Assembly (NCBI GenBank): GCA_017626305.1
Contig: JAGAIW010000028.1
Location: 30,739-94,738 of the forward strand
Source: Clostridia bacterium
GTDB lineage: Bacteria; Bacillota; Clostridia; Christensenellales; Borkfalkiaceae
DNA length: 64,000 nt
Direction of reading: 5' to 3'
Shown here: positions 52,052 through 60,562 of the stretch, piece after piece
How the letters are laid out: each line of letters begins with the position of its first letter
Position numbering within the stretch: the first letter of the stretch is position 1
The notes under the pieces: model-generated
Seen by the model: only the letters and a program-made list of their open reading frames with translations
Databases searched by the model: none
What the model was told of the DNA's origin: nothing
Translations under genes and position numbers: made by a program

Positions 52052-53304
52052 AAAACGCATACGATATCGTCATAATCGGCGGCGGTCCTGCGGGGCTTGC
52101 TGCGGCAATCGCCGCATACGACGCGGGCGTAAAGGATATTCTTATTTTAGAAAGGGAAGACCGTCTTGGCGGTATACTCAATCAATGTATCCATAACGGT
52201 TTTGGGCTGACCCGTTTTAAGGAAAGCTTGTCAGGACCTGAATACGCCGCGCGCTTTATCGACGAAGTGGAAAAACGCGCCATAGAAGTACTTACGCAAA
52301 CCACCGTTTTATCCTTGACAAAAGACAAGACGGTTACGGCAATCAATACTGAATACGGTGTATTTACCGTACAGGCAAAGGCGGTAGTGCTCGCCATGGG
52401 TTGCAGAGAACGCAGCCGTGGTGCGCTCAACGTTGCAGGCAGTCGTCCCGCTGGCGTGTATTCGGCAGGAACGGCGCAAAAATACGTCAATATTAAGGGC
52501 TATCTCCCCGGGAAAAGCGTGGTCATTTTGGGCTCGGGTGATATCGGCTTAATCATGGCGCGCCGTATGACTTTGGAAGGCGCAAAGGTGCACGCCGTTT
52601 GCGAAATTATGCCCTATTCTAGCGGTTTAAAGCGCAATATTGCACAATGTTTGGACGATTTTGATATTCCCTTGTATCTCAATCATACCATTACCAAAAT
52701 TGAAGGGGATAAACGCGTAACGGGCGTCGTCGTTTCTAAGGTAGATGAAAATAGAAAACCTATTAAGGGTACGGAAATGCATTTTGATTGCGACACCGTT
52801 TTATTCTCCGTCGGCTTAATTCCCGAAAACGAACTCACGAAATCGGCAGGGATTGACCTTTCGCCCCGCACGCGCGGCGCGGTGGTCTATCAAAACCGTG
52901 AAACGCTTGTCGACGGCGTGTTTGCCTGCGGCAACGTTTTACAGGTACACGATTTGGTGGACTTCGTTTCCGAAGAATCGGAGCTCGCTGGCGTTAGCGC
53001 GGCGAAGTACGTGCTTGGCGAGCGTGAAGAAAAGGACGTTATCGACGTTGTAAACGGTAAAAACGTTTCTTACGTCATACCCCAAAAGCTGGATAAAAAG
53101 GCGTCGGGCAACGTCAAACTCTTCTTCCGTGCAACGGGTACGTTTAGGAATTGCGTCATAACGGCAAAGTGTGGAGATACGGTGCTTTTGCAGCGCAAAA
53201 AACAAATCGTCGTCCCCGGGGAAATGGAAACGCTCTTGCTTGCGCAGGCAAAAATTGCTGCGGCGCAGGGGAATATAGAAATCACTTTGGAGGAACAAGC
53301 ATGA
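52048..53304 (+). CDS. FAD/NAD-binding oxidoreductase (GlpB-like partner)
   Basis: 418 aa. The FAD motif is IIGGGPAGLAAAIAAYDAG; LGGILNQCIHNGFGL carries a conserved cysteine; the second nucleotide-binding motif is VVILGSGDIGLIMARR; GVFACGNVLQVHDLVD closes the FAD site. It pairs with the upstream dehydrogenase and downstream DUF1667 protein, likely moving electrons from glycerol 3-phosphate to NAD or another carrier. Coupled to both neighbours by ATGA overlaps. Confidence 0.88.
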   Translation: MKNAYDIVIIGGGPAGLAAAIAAYDAGVKDILILEREDRLGGILNQCIHNGFGLTRFKESLSGPEYAARFIDEVEKRAIEVLTQTTVLSLTKDKTVTAINTEYGVFTVQAKAVVLAMGCRERSRGALNVAGSRPAGVYSAGTAQKYVNIKGYLPGKSVVILGSGDIGLIMARRMTLEGAKVHAVCEIMPYSSGLKRNIAQCLDDFDIPLYLNHTITKIEGDKRVTGVVVSKVDENRKPIKGTEMHFDCDTVLFSVGLIPENELTKSAGIDLSPRTRGAVVYQNRETLVDGVFACGNVLQVHDLVDFVSEESELAGVSAAKYVLGEREEKDVIDVVNGKNVSYVIPQKLDKKASGNVKLFFRATGTFRNCVITAKCGDTVLLQRKKQIVVPGEMETLLLAQAKIAAAQGNIEITLEEQA

Positions 53305-53645
53305 AAACGTCGCTTACCTGTATCGAATGTCCTATCGGCTGTCAAATCGAAGTGGAAGTAGAAAACGGCAAACCCGTTTCTATTACGGGATATAGCTGTC
53401 CGCGCGGAAAGGCGTACGCGGAAAGCGAAGTCATTTGTCCAAGACGGGTGGTTACTTCCACCGTCAAAGCAACGGACGGCACGCTTGTGCCCGTCAAGAC
53501 GGAACGCCCCGTGAAAAAGAGCGATATTTTCGCCGTTATGCAAAAGATCAATAAAGCGACGGTTACGCTGCCCGTCAAAATCGGGGATATCGTCGTGGAA
53601 AATATCTCGGAAGACATTCACTTGATTGCCACAGGCAACGCATAA
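53301..53645 (+). CDS. DUF1667 small cysteine protein
   Basis: 114 aa from ATG at 53301, which overlaps the upstream stop; a longer frame from 53151 lies within the previous gene. Cysteines in CIECPIGC, YSCPRG and VICPRR suggest a metal or Fe-S site. DUF1667 proteins follow GlpA/GlpB-like flavoproteins in many anaerobes and are thought to be an electron-transfer subunit. It ends 9 nt before the HAD gene. Confidence 0.88.
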   Translation: MKTSLTCIECPIGCQIEVEVENGKPVSITGYSCPRGKAYAESEVICPRRVVTSTVKATDGTLVPVKTERPVKKSDIFAVMQKINKATVTLPVKIGDIVVENISEDIHLIATGNA

Positions 53646-53654
53646 GGGAAAACC

Positions 53655-54473
53655 ATGCAAGATTATTTTGGAAAAAACGCAGACGCGTTAAAGACAAAAA
53701 AACTGTATTTATTTGATATGGACGGTACGATTTACCGTGAAAACGATTTGTTTGACGGTATCGTGGAAATGCTCGCCAAAATTAAAAACAAGGGGGGCAT
53801 GTATGCGTTCATTACCAACAACCCATCTAAATCGGTAAAGGATTATATCCAAAAACTCAACCGCTTAGGTATTCAAGAAGTCGGCGAAGAAAACTTTTTC
53901 ACTTCCGCCCAAGCGGCAATTATGATTTTCTTGGAGAAGTTTAAAGATAGGCTTATCTACGCGCAGGGTACGCGCTCGTTTATCCAAGAGCTCAAAGATA
54001 GCGGCTTAAAGGTAACGCAGAGTTACGATAACAATATCGGTGCGGTGCTCGTGGCGTTCGATCCCGAGCTCACGGGTGAAAAGCTGCGCACGACTTGTGA
54101 AGTGCTTACCAAGCTCGACGTGCCGTATTACGCCACCAACCCCGACTGGGTTTGCCCCGTCGACTTTGGCGCGATACCCGATTGTGGGTCTATGTGCGTG
54201 GGGATAGAATACGCCACGGGCAAAAAGCCTATTTTTATCGGCAAACCCCAACCGACTATGGTGTTAGAGCTTATGAAAAAGTTCGGCTATACCAAAGCGG
54301 AAACGGTGGTTGTCGGAGATAGATTATACACCGATATTGCGTCGGGCGTCAACGCAGGGGTAGACACCGTTTGCGTGCTGTGCGGGGAAGTAACGCTTGA
54401 CAACGTGCAAAACGCCAAGGACGGCGAAAAACCGACCTACGTATTTGCGCAAACCCAACAAATCGTGGAATGA
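53655..54473 (+). CDS. HAD-IIA phosphatase (NagD / phosphoglycolate- or glycerol-phosphate-phosphatase type)
   Basis: 272 aa. HAD motif I is LFDMDGTIYRE, motif II FITNNPSKS, motif III/IV VVGDRLYTDIASG. The C2 cap between them places it in class IIA, with p-nitrophenyl phosphatases, NagD and glycerol-3-phosphate phosphatases. Within this operon dephosphorylation of glycerol phosphate is attractive, but the substrate is not determined by sequence. Confidence 0.9.
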   Translation: MQDYFGKNADALKTKKLYLFDMDGTIYRENDLFDGIVEMLAKIKNKGGMYAFITNNPSKSVKDYIQKLNRLGIQEVGEENFFTSAQAAIMIFLEKFKDRLIYAQGTRSFIQELKDSGLKVTQSYDNNIGAVLVAFDPELTGEKLRTTCEVLTKLDVPYYATNPDWVCPVDFGAIPDCGSMCVGIEYATGKKPIFIGKPQPTMVLELMKKFGYTKAETVVVGDRLYTDIASGVNAGVDTVCVLCGEVTLDNVQNAKDGEKPTYVFAQTQQIVE

Positions 54474-54522
54474 TTGCAACAGCACTTGCATAGAATAAAA
54501 AATCGTACAAGGAGAAAATATT

Positions 54523-55170
54523 ATGACGTGGGAACAAATACTTTTACAGCTTGGCATGTTACCGGATTTGCTTTTATCCATTTTACTCGGCTTTGCTATC
54601 GGGTTTGAACGTAGATTGCGCTCAAAAGAAGCGGGCATACGTACGCATACGATCGTTTGCGTGGGCGCGGCGCTGATGACCATTATATCCAGAAATATCG
54701 GCAACGGCGACCCGGGACGTATTGCAGCGCAAATCGTATCGGGCGTCGGCTTTTTGGGCGCGGGTATGATCGTGTATAAACAGCACGAAGTCAAAGGTCT
54801 TACGACGGCGGCAGGCGTTTGGGCTACCGCGGGCGTGGGTATGGCTTGCGGCGCAGGGCTTTACGTCGTAGCCGTAGGCGCAACCGTCGTTATTTTTGCG
54901 GTACAGTTTGTACTTCACTCTAAATTATTCCGTAACGCCAAGCAGTACTCGGTGAAGATTGAATTTTTACATACGGGCGACGAAAATAACGTCATTAAGG
55001 GTATTTTCGGTACGGATAGATTTAATCATCTCATCATTAGACGGGAAGAAAATAGGGTAGTGTACAGCGCAACGCTGATTACGGACGAAGAATTTTCGTC
55101 TACGCAGCTGAATGAAATCGTACAGCAAAACCCGTTTGTGCTTTCTATCGAACGCTGCGAAAACGAATAA
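54523..55170 (+). CDS. MgtC/SapB-family membrane protein
   Basis: 215 aa. Four to five membrane helices in the first ~140 residues with the family signature: LLGFAIGFERRLRSKEAGIRTHTIVCVGAALM, then GVGFLGAGMI and GLTTAAGVWATAGVGMACG. A C-terminal soluble ACT-like domain (~145-215) follows. Linked elsewhere to Mg2+ limitation and control of ATP synthase; the local role is unclear. AAGGAG precedes the ATG. No magnesium riboswitch was seen in the short gap. Confidence 0.9.
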   Translation: MTWEQILLQLGMLPDLLLSILLGFAIGFERRLRSKEAGIRTHTIVCVGAALMTIISRNIGNGDPGRIAAQIVSGVGFLGAGMIVYKQHEVKGLTTAAGVWATAGVGMACGAGLYVVAVGATVVIFAVQFVLHSKLFRNAKQYSVKIEFLHTGDENNVIKGIFGTDRFNHLIIRREENRVVYSATLITDEEFSSTQLNEIVQQNPFVLSIERCENE

Positions 55171-55184
55171 GTCAAGGTAATATT

Positions 55185-56285
55185 ATGCAAATGAACGTTG
55201 AATACCGCCACGAAAGCGGTTTTTCCGCCTTTTTTCAAAAGATAAACGGTAAAAGCGTCCTGCTCATGTACGACGTCAACACCGCGCCGTACGCGCTGGA
55301 TATCAAGGCGGAATTGCAAAAAAATAACGCAACCGTAACCGATTGCTACTATCAAGACGAAGAGCTTATCCCCACGGAAGATAAGTGCGAAAAAGCGTAC
55401 GCTTTGGCGGCGCAGACAGATTACGTACTTGCCGTGGGCAGCGGTACGCTCAACGATATGGCAAAATCGGTATCCACTCGTCGCGAAATTCCCTGCGGCG
55501 TTTTGGCTACGGCGGCAAGTATGGACGGATATTGTTCTAAGGGCGCGGCGCTTATGCGCGGCGGTTTTAAGGTAACGGACGAAGTACATACGCCCGAAGA
55601 TATTCTTATCGATTTGGAAATCGTTCGCAACGCGCCAAGACTTATGACGGCGGCGGGCTTTGGCGATATCGTTGGAAAATTCACCTGCCTTACCGACTGG
55701 GAAATGGCAAATATCGTCAAGGGTGAACCCATTCACGAAAGCTCGTTTGCGCTTATGGAACAAGCGCGCTCGGCGTGTATGGACGCATTCGACGGGCTTA
55801 CCCGTTACGAAGACGACGCGGTGGCAAAGCTCATCAGCGCGTTAGTCACGGCAGGACTGTCCATGGCGGAGTGCGGCAACTCCCGCCCTGCAAGCGGTAG
55901 CGAGCATCATATATCGCATTATTTGGAAATGGACTTCGTCCGTCGCGGCGAAAGAGTGCCGCTCCACGGCTTAAAGGTGGCAATCGGTACGCTCGTATCC
56001 ATGGAAATTTATCACTATATCAAAAACAATCGTATTTCCTTTGACGGCGCAGAGCGCGTCTATGCCTTGGTGGATAAACTCCCGCCGATTGATAAGGTAA
56101 AGGCTATGCTCGAAAAAATGGGCTGTCCCGTGCGGTTTAGCAAGCTGGGCGTTCCCCGTGAAACAATGGAAAAGACGATAGAAAACGCATATACCGTACG
56201 CAATCGTTATACCGTTTTAACGCTTGCGCACGAGCTTGGTTTGACGGAAAAACTCAAACCCATACTTATGGAAAAATACTATTAA
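55185..56285 (+). CDS. sn-glycerol-1-phosphate dehydrogenase, AraM type
   Basis: 366 aa. Iron-alcohol-dehydrogenase-fold enzyme that reduces dihydroxyacetone phosphate to sn-glycerol 1-phosphate with NAD(P)H. The nucleotide site is VLAVGSGTLNDMAKS; TAASMDGYCSKGAAL and GFGDIVGKFT carry substrate- and metal-site residues; metal histidines are in EHHISHYLE and HGLKVAIG. AraM/EgsA proteins make the glycerol-1-phosphate backbone in archaea and some Bacillota. No geranylgeranylglyceryl-phosphate synthase (PcrB) gene is in the window. Confidence 0.9.
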   Translation: MQMNVEYRHESGFSAFFQKINGKSVLLMYDVNTAPYALDIKAELQKNNATVTDCYYQDEELIPTEDKCEKAYALAAQTDYVLAVGSGTLNDMAKSVSTRREIPCGVLATAASMDGYCSKGAALMRGGFKVTDEVHTPEDILIDLEIVRNAPRLMTAAGFGDIVGKFTCLTDWEMANIVKGEPIHESSFALMEQARSACMDAFDGLTRYEDDAVAKLISALVTAGLSMAECGNSRPASGSEHHISHYLEMDFVRRGERVPLHGLKVAIGTLVSMEIYHYIKNNRISFDGAERVYALVDKLPPIDKVKAMLEKMGCPVRFSKLGVPRETMEKTIENAYTVRNRYTVLTLAHELGLTEKLKPILMEKYY

Positions 56286-56295
56286 GATTTGCTTT

Positions 56296-57000
56296 ATGAA
56301 GAAACTCATTTGTTTTGATTTAGACGGTACGCTCACACAGCACCGTACGCCGCTTGGAGAAGAAAATCGCAAGCTGTTAGATGCGTTGGGCAAAAAATAT
56401 AAACTGCTTATGGTCGGCGCAGGGGCGGCGGAACGCATATATGCGCAAATGGGCGAATATTCCATTGATATTATTGCCAACTACGGTATGCAGGAAAGTA
56501 AAATCGTCGACGGAACGTTTACGATAATCCGTCAAGAGCAAAGCTATCCCGATAAAGAATATTTCTTAAAAACGGCGGAATATTTGCGCGAAAAGTACGG
56601 TTATACGCAGTATAAGGGCGAAGGGGTAGAATTCCATGCCACGGGTATGGTTACCTTTCCGCTACTTGGGACGAAAGCGGATATTGCGGACAAGCTCGCC
56701 TTTGACCCCACGCGCGCAAAGCGCAGGGTAATGTACGACGAAGTGTTGCGGTTATTCCCCGAATACGTCGTATATATCGGCGGTTCGTCGTCTTTCGATT
56801 TTGCGCAAAAGCAGTATAATAAGTACGACGCCATTATGGCTTATGCCAAAGCAAACGGCTATCAAAAGGATGAAATCCTGTTTGTTGGCGACGACTTTGG
56901 CGACGGTGGCGGCGATAGCCACGTGCGTATCTTCGGCATGGATTACGTGGAAATTGACGATTATCAAACGGTAGGTAAAAAATTAGCGTTTTTATTATAG
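56296..57000 (+). CDS. HAD-IIB phosphatase, phosphomannomutase-like
   Basis: 234 aa. HAD motif I DLDGTLTQHRTPL, a cap region with YGMQESKIVDGTFT, and the closing motif FVGDDFGDGGGDSHV. The layout recalls eukaryotic-type phosphomannomutases and Cof-type sugar phosphatases. Only a weak ribosome site is visible, so translation may depend on the upstream gene 10 nt away. Substrate unknown; a sugar or glycerol phosphate is plausible. Confidence 0.82.
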   Translation: MKKLICFDLDGTLTQHRTPLGEENRKLLDALGKKYKLLMVGAGAAERIYAQMGEYSIDIIANYGMQESKIVDGTFTIIRQEQSYPDKEYFLKTAEYLREKYGYTQYKGEGVEFHATGMVTFPLLGTKADIADKLAFDPTRAKRRVMYDEVLRLFPEYVVYIGGSSSFDFAQKQYNKYDAIMAYAKANGYQKDEILFVGDDFGDGGGDSHVRIFGMDYVEIDDYQTVGKKLAFLL

Positions 57001-57026
57001 AAAACGAACAATTTTTTTCAAATCCC

Positions 57027-57055
57027 TTGCAATTTATTTTCGTTTGCGTTATTAT
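57027..57055 (+). promoter_or_regulatory. Promoter of the metallophosphoesterase gene
   Basis: -35 TTGCAA (57027-57032), 17-nt spacer, -10 TATTAT (57050-57055), then AAAAAAGGAGAGAG before the ATG at 57087. Confidence 0.75.
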
Positions 57056-57086
57056 ATAGGCAACGATAAAAAAGGAGAGAGAAAGC

Positions 57087-58205
57087 ATGTCGTTTTTACT
57101 TTGTCCGCCTTCGGTATTCGTTATCGAAGACAAATATGAAATTTTGGTCAACGCAACCGCAAACGGTATTATCGCCGTTCGTATCGGCGACCAGCTGTAT
57201 TATGAAGAAAATTCGGGCGTTTTAAGCTCGGAAAAAGATTACGCTAAAATCCGTCTACCGCAAGCGATATTAAATACCGCGAAAGAATATGAAATCGTTT
57301 ATAAAAAGACGATAGATAGAAAGGGATACTATTCTAAAATGGCAGAGCCGCAAACGGAAAAGTTTACGTTCAAGCCCATGGAAAAGACGGAAAAGGTGAA
57401 TATGTACCATATCGCCGACGTGCATTATCGCTTTGCCGACGCCGCGCCCTTGGCAAGCTTTTTCGGGGACGATTTAGACGTACTCGTCGTCAACGGCGAT
57501 ATCGGAGAAGTGGAAACGGTACAAAATTATTTGGACGTATGTAAGTTTGTTGGGGAAATCTCCCAAGGTAAAATCCCCGTTATCTTTGCGCGCGGCAACC
57601 ACGATACGCGCGGGAAACTTGCCGAACGGTTCACCGATTTCTTCCCTTGCAACGGCAAGGACACCTTCTTTTGGTTCGAGCTTGGCACGCTTAGCGGCGT
57701 CGTGCTCGATTGCGGCGAAGATAAAGTGGATACCCACTTGGAATACGGCGCTATGGAATATTTCAAAGCCGATTCTCCCGAAGTATACGGCGGTGTAAAC
57801 AATTTTTCGCCTTTCCGCCAAAGAGAGTTGCAATTTTTGAAAGGTCTGCAAAGACGGAAAAAAGACGCGCTGTTTTTTGCCGTCAGCCATATTTGCCCCG
57901 TACATACCACCGTGCATATCGGCGGTGCGTTTGATATCGAGCGGGAATGTTACGCGGCTTGGAATACTCAACTCGAACGTTTAGGCACGAAATTCATGCT
58001 GACGGGGCATATGCACCGCGCGTATATGGTGATGCCTGACGACGAGCGGAGCACGCTTGCGCATAACTATCCCGTCGTAGTGGGTTCGGCGGTGCAAAAG
58101 GAAACGATTATCGGCGCGGCGGTTACCGTAAGCAAAGAAAGCATGGAAGTCAAGTTCACCGATAAAAACGGCAATATAACGGAAACGCATACCGTAAAGT
58201 TATAA
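57087..58205 (+). CDS. Metallophosphoesterase with N-terminal beta domain
   Basis: 372 aa, no signal peptide. Residues ~1-105 form a beta domain like the N-terminal domain of purple acid phosphatases. The calcineurin-like domain has the full metal set: DVH in IADVHYRF, NGDIGE, RGNHDTRG, SHICPVH and GHMH in LTGHMHRAY. It contrasts with the degenerate version at 1094-3121. Probably a cytoplasmic phosphodiesterase or phosphatase with unknown substrate. It has its own promoter; the first hairpin of the array downstream can act as its terminator. Confidence 0.88.
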   Translation: MSFLLCPPSVFVIEDKYEILVNATANGIIAVRIGDQLYYEENSGVLSSEKDYAKIRLPQAILNTAKEYEIVYKKTIDRKGYYSKMAEPQTEKFTFKPMEKTEKVNMYHIADVHYRFADAAPLASFFGDDLDVLVVNGDIGEVETVQNYLDVCKFVGEISQGKIPVIFARGNHDTRGKLAERFTDFFPCNGKDTFFWFELGTLSGVVLDCGEDKVDTHLEYGAMEYFKADSPEVYGGVNNFSPFRQRELQFLKGLQRRKKDALFFAVSHICPVHTTVHIGGAFDIERECYAAWNTQLERLGTKFMLTGHMHRAYMVMPDDERSTLAHNYPVVVGSAVQKETIIGAAVTVSKESMEVKFTDKNGNITETHTVKL

Positions 58206-58221
58206 TGGGATAAATTAAGAT

Positions 58222-58569
58222 AAAAACGGGCAAAAACGTAATAGACATAGAGATTTTAATTTAAGATAAACGTGTAGCCCACTATACTTCGCTTTAAGCG
58301 AAATGTAGTGGGCTTTTCTTATCCATAAAATTAAGTTAAAATAAGTTATATTTTTAGCCTTGTGGCTAAAAGTGATAGGCAAGTACCTTGCGTTATATTT
58401 TGACCTGTGGTCAAAGTTATATTATATTTGCCTTAACTTTCACGATAGTGAAAATATCACTTTGCGATAGCAAAATATTACGCCGAAGGCATATCACTTG
58501 CCGATAGGCAAATATAGTTGTGGCGTAGCGATAAATCTCTATCGCTACGCCACTAAAAAGCCCGTTTTT
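58222..58569. repeat. Array of at least nine small unlike hairpins within a 10-bp inverted repeat
   Basis: This 432-nt gap (58206-58637) holds no gene. Hairpins are at 58276-58314 (TAGTGGGCT stem, T-rich 3' side), 58352-58371 (TTTTAGCC), 58379-58391 (GCAAG), 58399-58415 (TTTGACC), 58438-58453 (TTTCAC), 58461-58474 (TTTGC), 58482-58490 (GCC), 58498-58511 (TTGCC) and 58520-58553 (14-bp stem GTGGCGTAGCGATA). Several loops are GATA and several linkers contain ATATCAC or ATATT. AAAAACGGGC (58222-58231) and GCCCGTTTTT (58560-58569) bracket the block. Confidence 0.75.
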
Positions 58570-58599
58570 TCTTTTTTTGGCATAATCGGACGAATATGC

Positions 58600-58628
58600 T
58601 TGAAAACAAGTGAAAAGTATGATATACT
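58600..58628 (+). promoter_or_regulatory. Near-leaderless promoter of the first DHH gene
   Basis: -35 TTGAAA (58600-58605), 17-nt spacer, -10 TATACT (58623-58628); 9 nt remain before the ATG at 58638, so the leader is about 3 nt and carries no ribosome site. Confidence 0.7.
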
Positions 58629-58637
58629 TATACTGTT

Positions 58638-59588
58638 ATGTTTAAAGAAATTTTATCCACAGTTGAAAAGTATTCGACGGTGATTATTCACCGCCACACC
58701 AACCCCGACGGCGACGCGTTGGGCAGTCAAATCGGCTTAAAGCATTTGCTTACGGATAACTATCCCGATAAGCGCGTGTATATCGTCGGCGACGACGCGA
58801 AACGGTATTCGTTTATGGACGGCTCGGTGATGGATGAAATCCCCGATACCGCTTACCAAGGCGCGCTTGCCTTTATTCTCGATTGCGGCGCAAGCGGGCT
58901 TATCAGCGACGAACGGTACAAGCTTGCGGAAAAGACAATCCGTTTAGATCACCATATTTTCGGTGAAAAGATTGCCGATATCGAAGTGGTGAATACGGCT
59001 TACGAAAGCTGTTGCGGCTTGATTACTGAAATGGCGCTTGCGTGCGGTTGGAAACTTTCATCTGCGTCGGCAAAAGCGCTGTTTACGGGCATGGTAACCG
59101 ACTCAGGGCGATTCCGTTACGATTCGACGACGTCGGACACTTTCCGTCTTGCGTCGGCGCTCATGAAAGAAAAATTTGACGTCAACGGCATTTACGCGCA
59201 GCTGTATGCGGACGATTTTCGTTTTATCAAGCTCCGCGCGCAGTTCACTTTGAAGATACAGTTTACGCCCTATCGCGTGGCGTATATTTATACGACGAAG
59301 GAAGAATTGCCTACCTACGGCGTGGATACGTTTACCATCTCTCGCGGTATGGTTGGGGTAATGGCGGATATCCGCGGCGTGGATATTTGGGTAAACTTCA
59401 CCGAAACGGACGAAAACACCGTGCTAGTGGAAATTCGTTCCAAAGAAGTGGCGGTACAGCCCATAGCCGTCAAATACGGCGGCGGCGGACACGCCAAGGC
59501 TTGCGGCGCGACGCTCACGGGCGGAAAGGCGCAGGCTATGCAGCTTTTGGAAGATTTGAATGTATTTTATAAGGAAATAAAGTCATGA
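58638..59588 (+). CDS. DHH/DHHA1 phosphoesterase, NrnA-like (first paralogue)
   Basis: 316 aa. NrnA-type enzymes degrade short oligoribonucleotides and 3'-phosphoadenosine 5'-phosphate. DHH-domain motifs: HTNPDGDALGS, LDCGASG and the LDHH signature, then GMVTDSGRFRY. The C-terminal DHHA1 motif is GGGGHAKACGA. Translation probably starts without a leader. It overlaps the second paralogue by 4 nt. Confidence 0.9.
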   Translation: MFKEILSTVEKYSTVIIHRHTNPDGDALGSQIGLKHLLTDNYPDKRVYIVGDDAKRYSFMDGSVMDEIPDTAYQGALAFILDCGASGLISDERYKLAEKTIRLDHHIFGEKIADIEVVNTAYESCCGLITEMALACGWKLSSASAKALFTGMVTDSGRFRYDSTTSDTFRLASALMKEKFDVNGIYAQLYADDFRFIKLRAQFTLKIQFTPYRVAYIYTTKEELPTYGVDTFTISRGMVGVMADIRGVDIWVNFTETDENTVLVEIRSKEVAVQPIAVKYGGGGHAKACGATLTGGKAQAMQLLEDLNVFYKEIKS

Positions 59589-60562
59589 AAGTAGAAATGA
59601 AGAACGTTTTAGATAAGATAAAAGCATATAATACTATTATCCTGTTCCGTCATTTTCGTCCCGACGGCGACGCGGTAGGCTCGACGAAAGGCTTTGCGGA
59701 ACTCCTGCGCGCAAGCTTTCCCGAAAAGAAGGTGTATTTGCAAAACGCCGACTTTTCCGATTACCTTGCCTTCCTTGGCGGCGAAGAGCAGCCCCTGCCC
59801 GACGAAGTATACGCTGGGGCTTTGGGTATAGTGCTGGATACCGCGACGGAAGATAGAATATCGAATAAGCGTTATACGCTTTGTAAAGAGCTTATAAAAA
59901 TCGACCACCATATCCCCGTAAAACAGTACGGCGTATTACAATGGGTGGAAGAAGAGCGTTCGTCTACCTGTGAAATGGTAGCGGCGTTTTATCAAGCGTT
60001 TAAGGACGAACTTGTACTCACTAAAGAAGCGGCTACGTATATCTATACGGGCATGGTAACCGACTCGGGGCGGTTTCGTTTCCGCGACGTTTCGGGGGAA
60101 ACAATGCGCCTTGCAGGCATGCTTTTGGATAGTGGCGTAGACTTAGATACCGTTTATGCAAATTTGTACATGAAAGAATTTGATACTTTCAAGTTTGAAG
60201 CGTACGTGCATAAGAAAATGAAAATTACCAAAAACGGCGTAGCGTACGTGGTCGTTACCAAAGCCATGAAAAAGAAATTTAAACTCTCCAACGAACAGGC
60301 AAGCGCTTGCGTTTCTTGTATGGATTCTATCAAAAACTCGCTTGTTTGGGCGGCGTTTATCCAAAACGACGACGGGTCGATTCGCGTGCGTTTGCGCTCC
60401 CGTTTCGTGACTGTAAACGAGCTTGCGGAGAAGTATAACGGCGGCGGCCATGCTTGCGCTTGCGGCGCAACGGTATACTCGAAAAAGCAAATGCATGCGC
60501 TTATTCAAGACGCCGATACACTTTTGAAAAACTATAAAGAAAACAACACGGGGTGGTTATGA
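59585..60562 (+). CDS. DHH/DHHA1 phosphoesterase, NrnA-like (second paralogue)
   Basis: 325 aa. Same architecture as its neighbour: HFRPDGDAVGS, LDTATED, KIDHH, GMVTDSGRFRF and GGGHACACGA. Sequence similarity between the two is clear but modest, so the duplication is old. Two linked NrnA-like proteins may have split substrates, for example oligoribonucleotides versus pAp or a cyclic-dinucleotide product. Coupled to both neighbours by ATGA overlaps. Confidence 0.9.
   Translation: MKVEMKNVLDKIKAYNTIILFRHFRPDGDAVGSTKGFAELLRASFPEKKVYLQNADFSDYLAFLGGEEQPLPDEVYAGALGIVLDTATEDRISNKRYTLCKELIKIDHHIPVKQYGVLQWVEEERSSTCEMVAAFYQAFKDELVLTKEAATYIYTGMVTDSGRFRFRDVSGETMRLAGMLLDSGVDLDTVYANLYMKEFDTFKFEAYVHKKMKITKNGVAYVVVTKAMKKKFKLSNEQASACVSCMDSIKNSLVWAAFIQNDDGSIRVRLRSRFVTVNELAEKYNGGGHACACGATVYSKKQMHALIQDADTLLKNYKENNTGWL

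Noticed and set aside
58276..58553. CRISPR array in the hairpin-rich gap
   Set aside because: No identical direct repeats or constant-length spacers, and no cas genes nearby; each stem has its own sequence.
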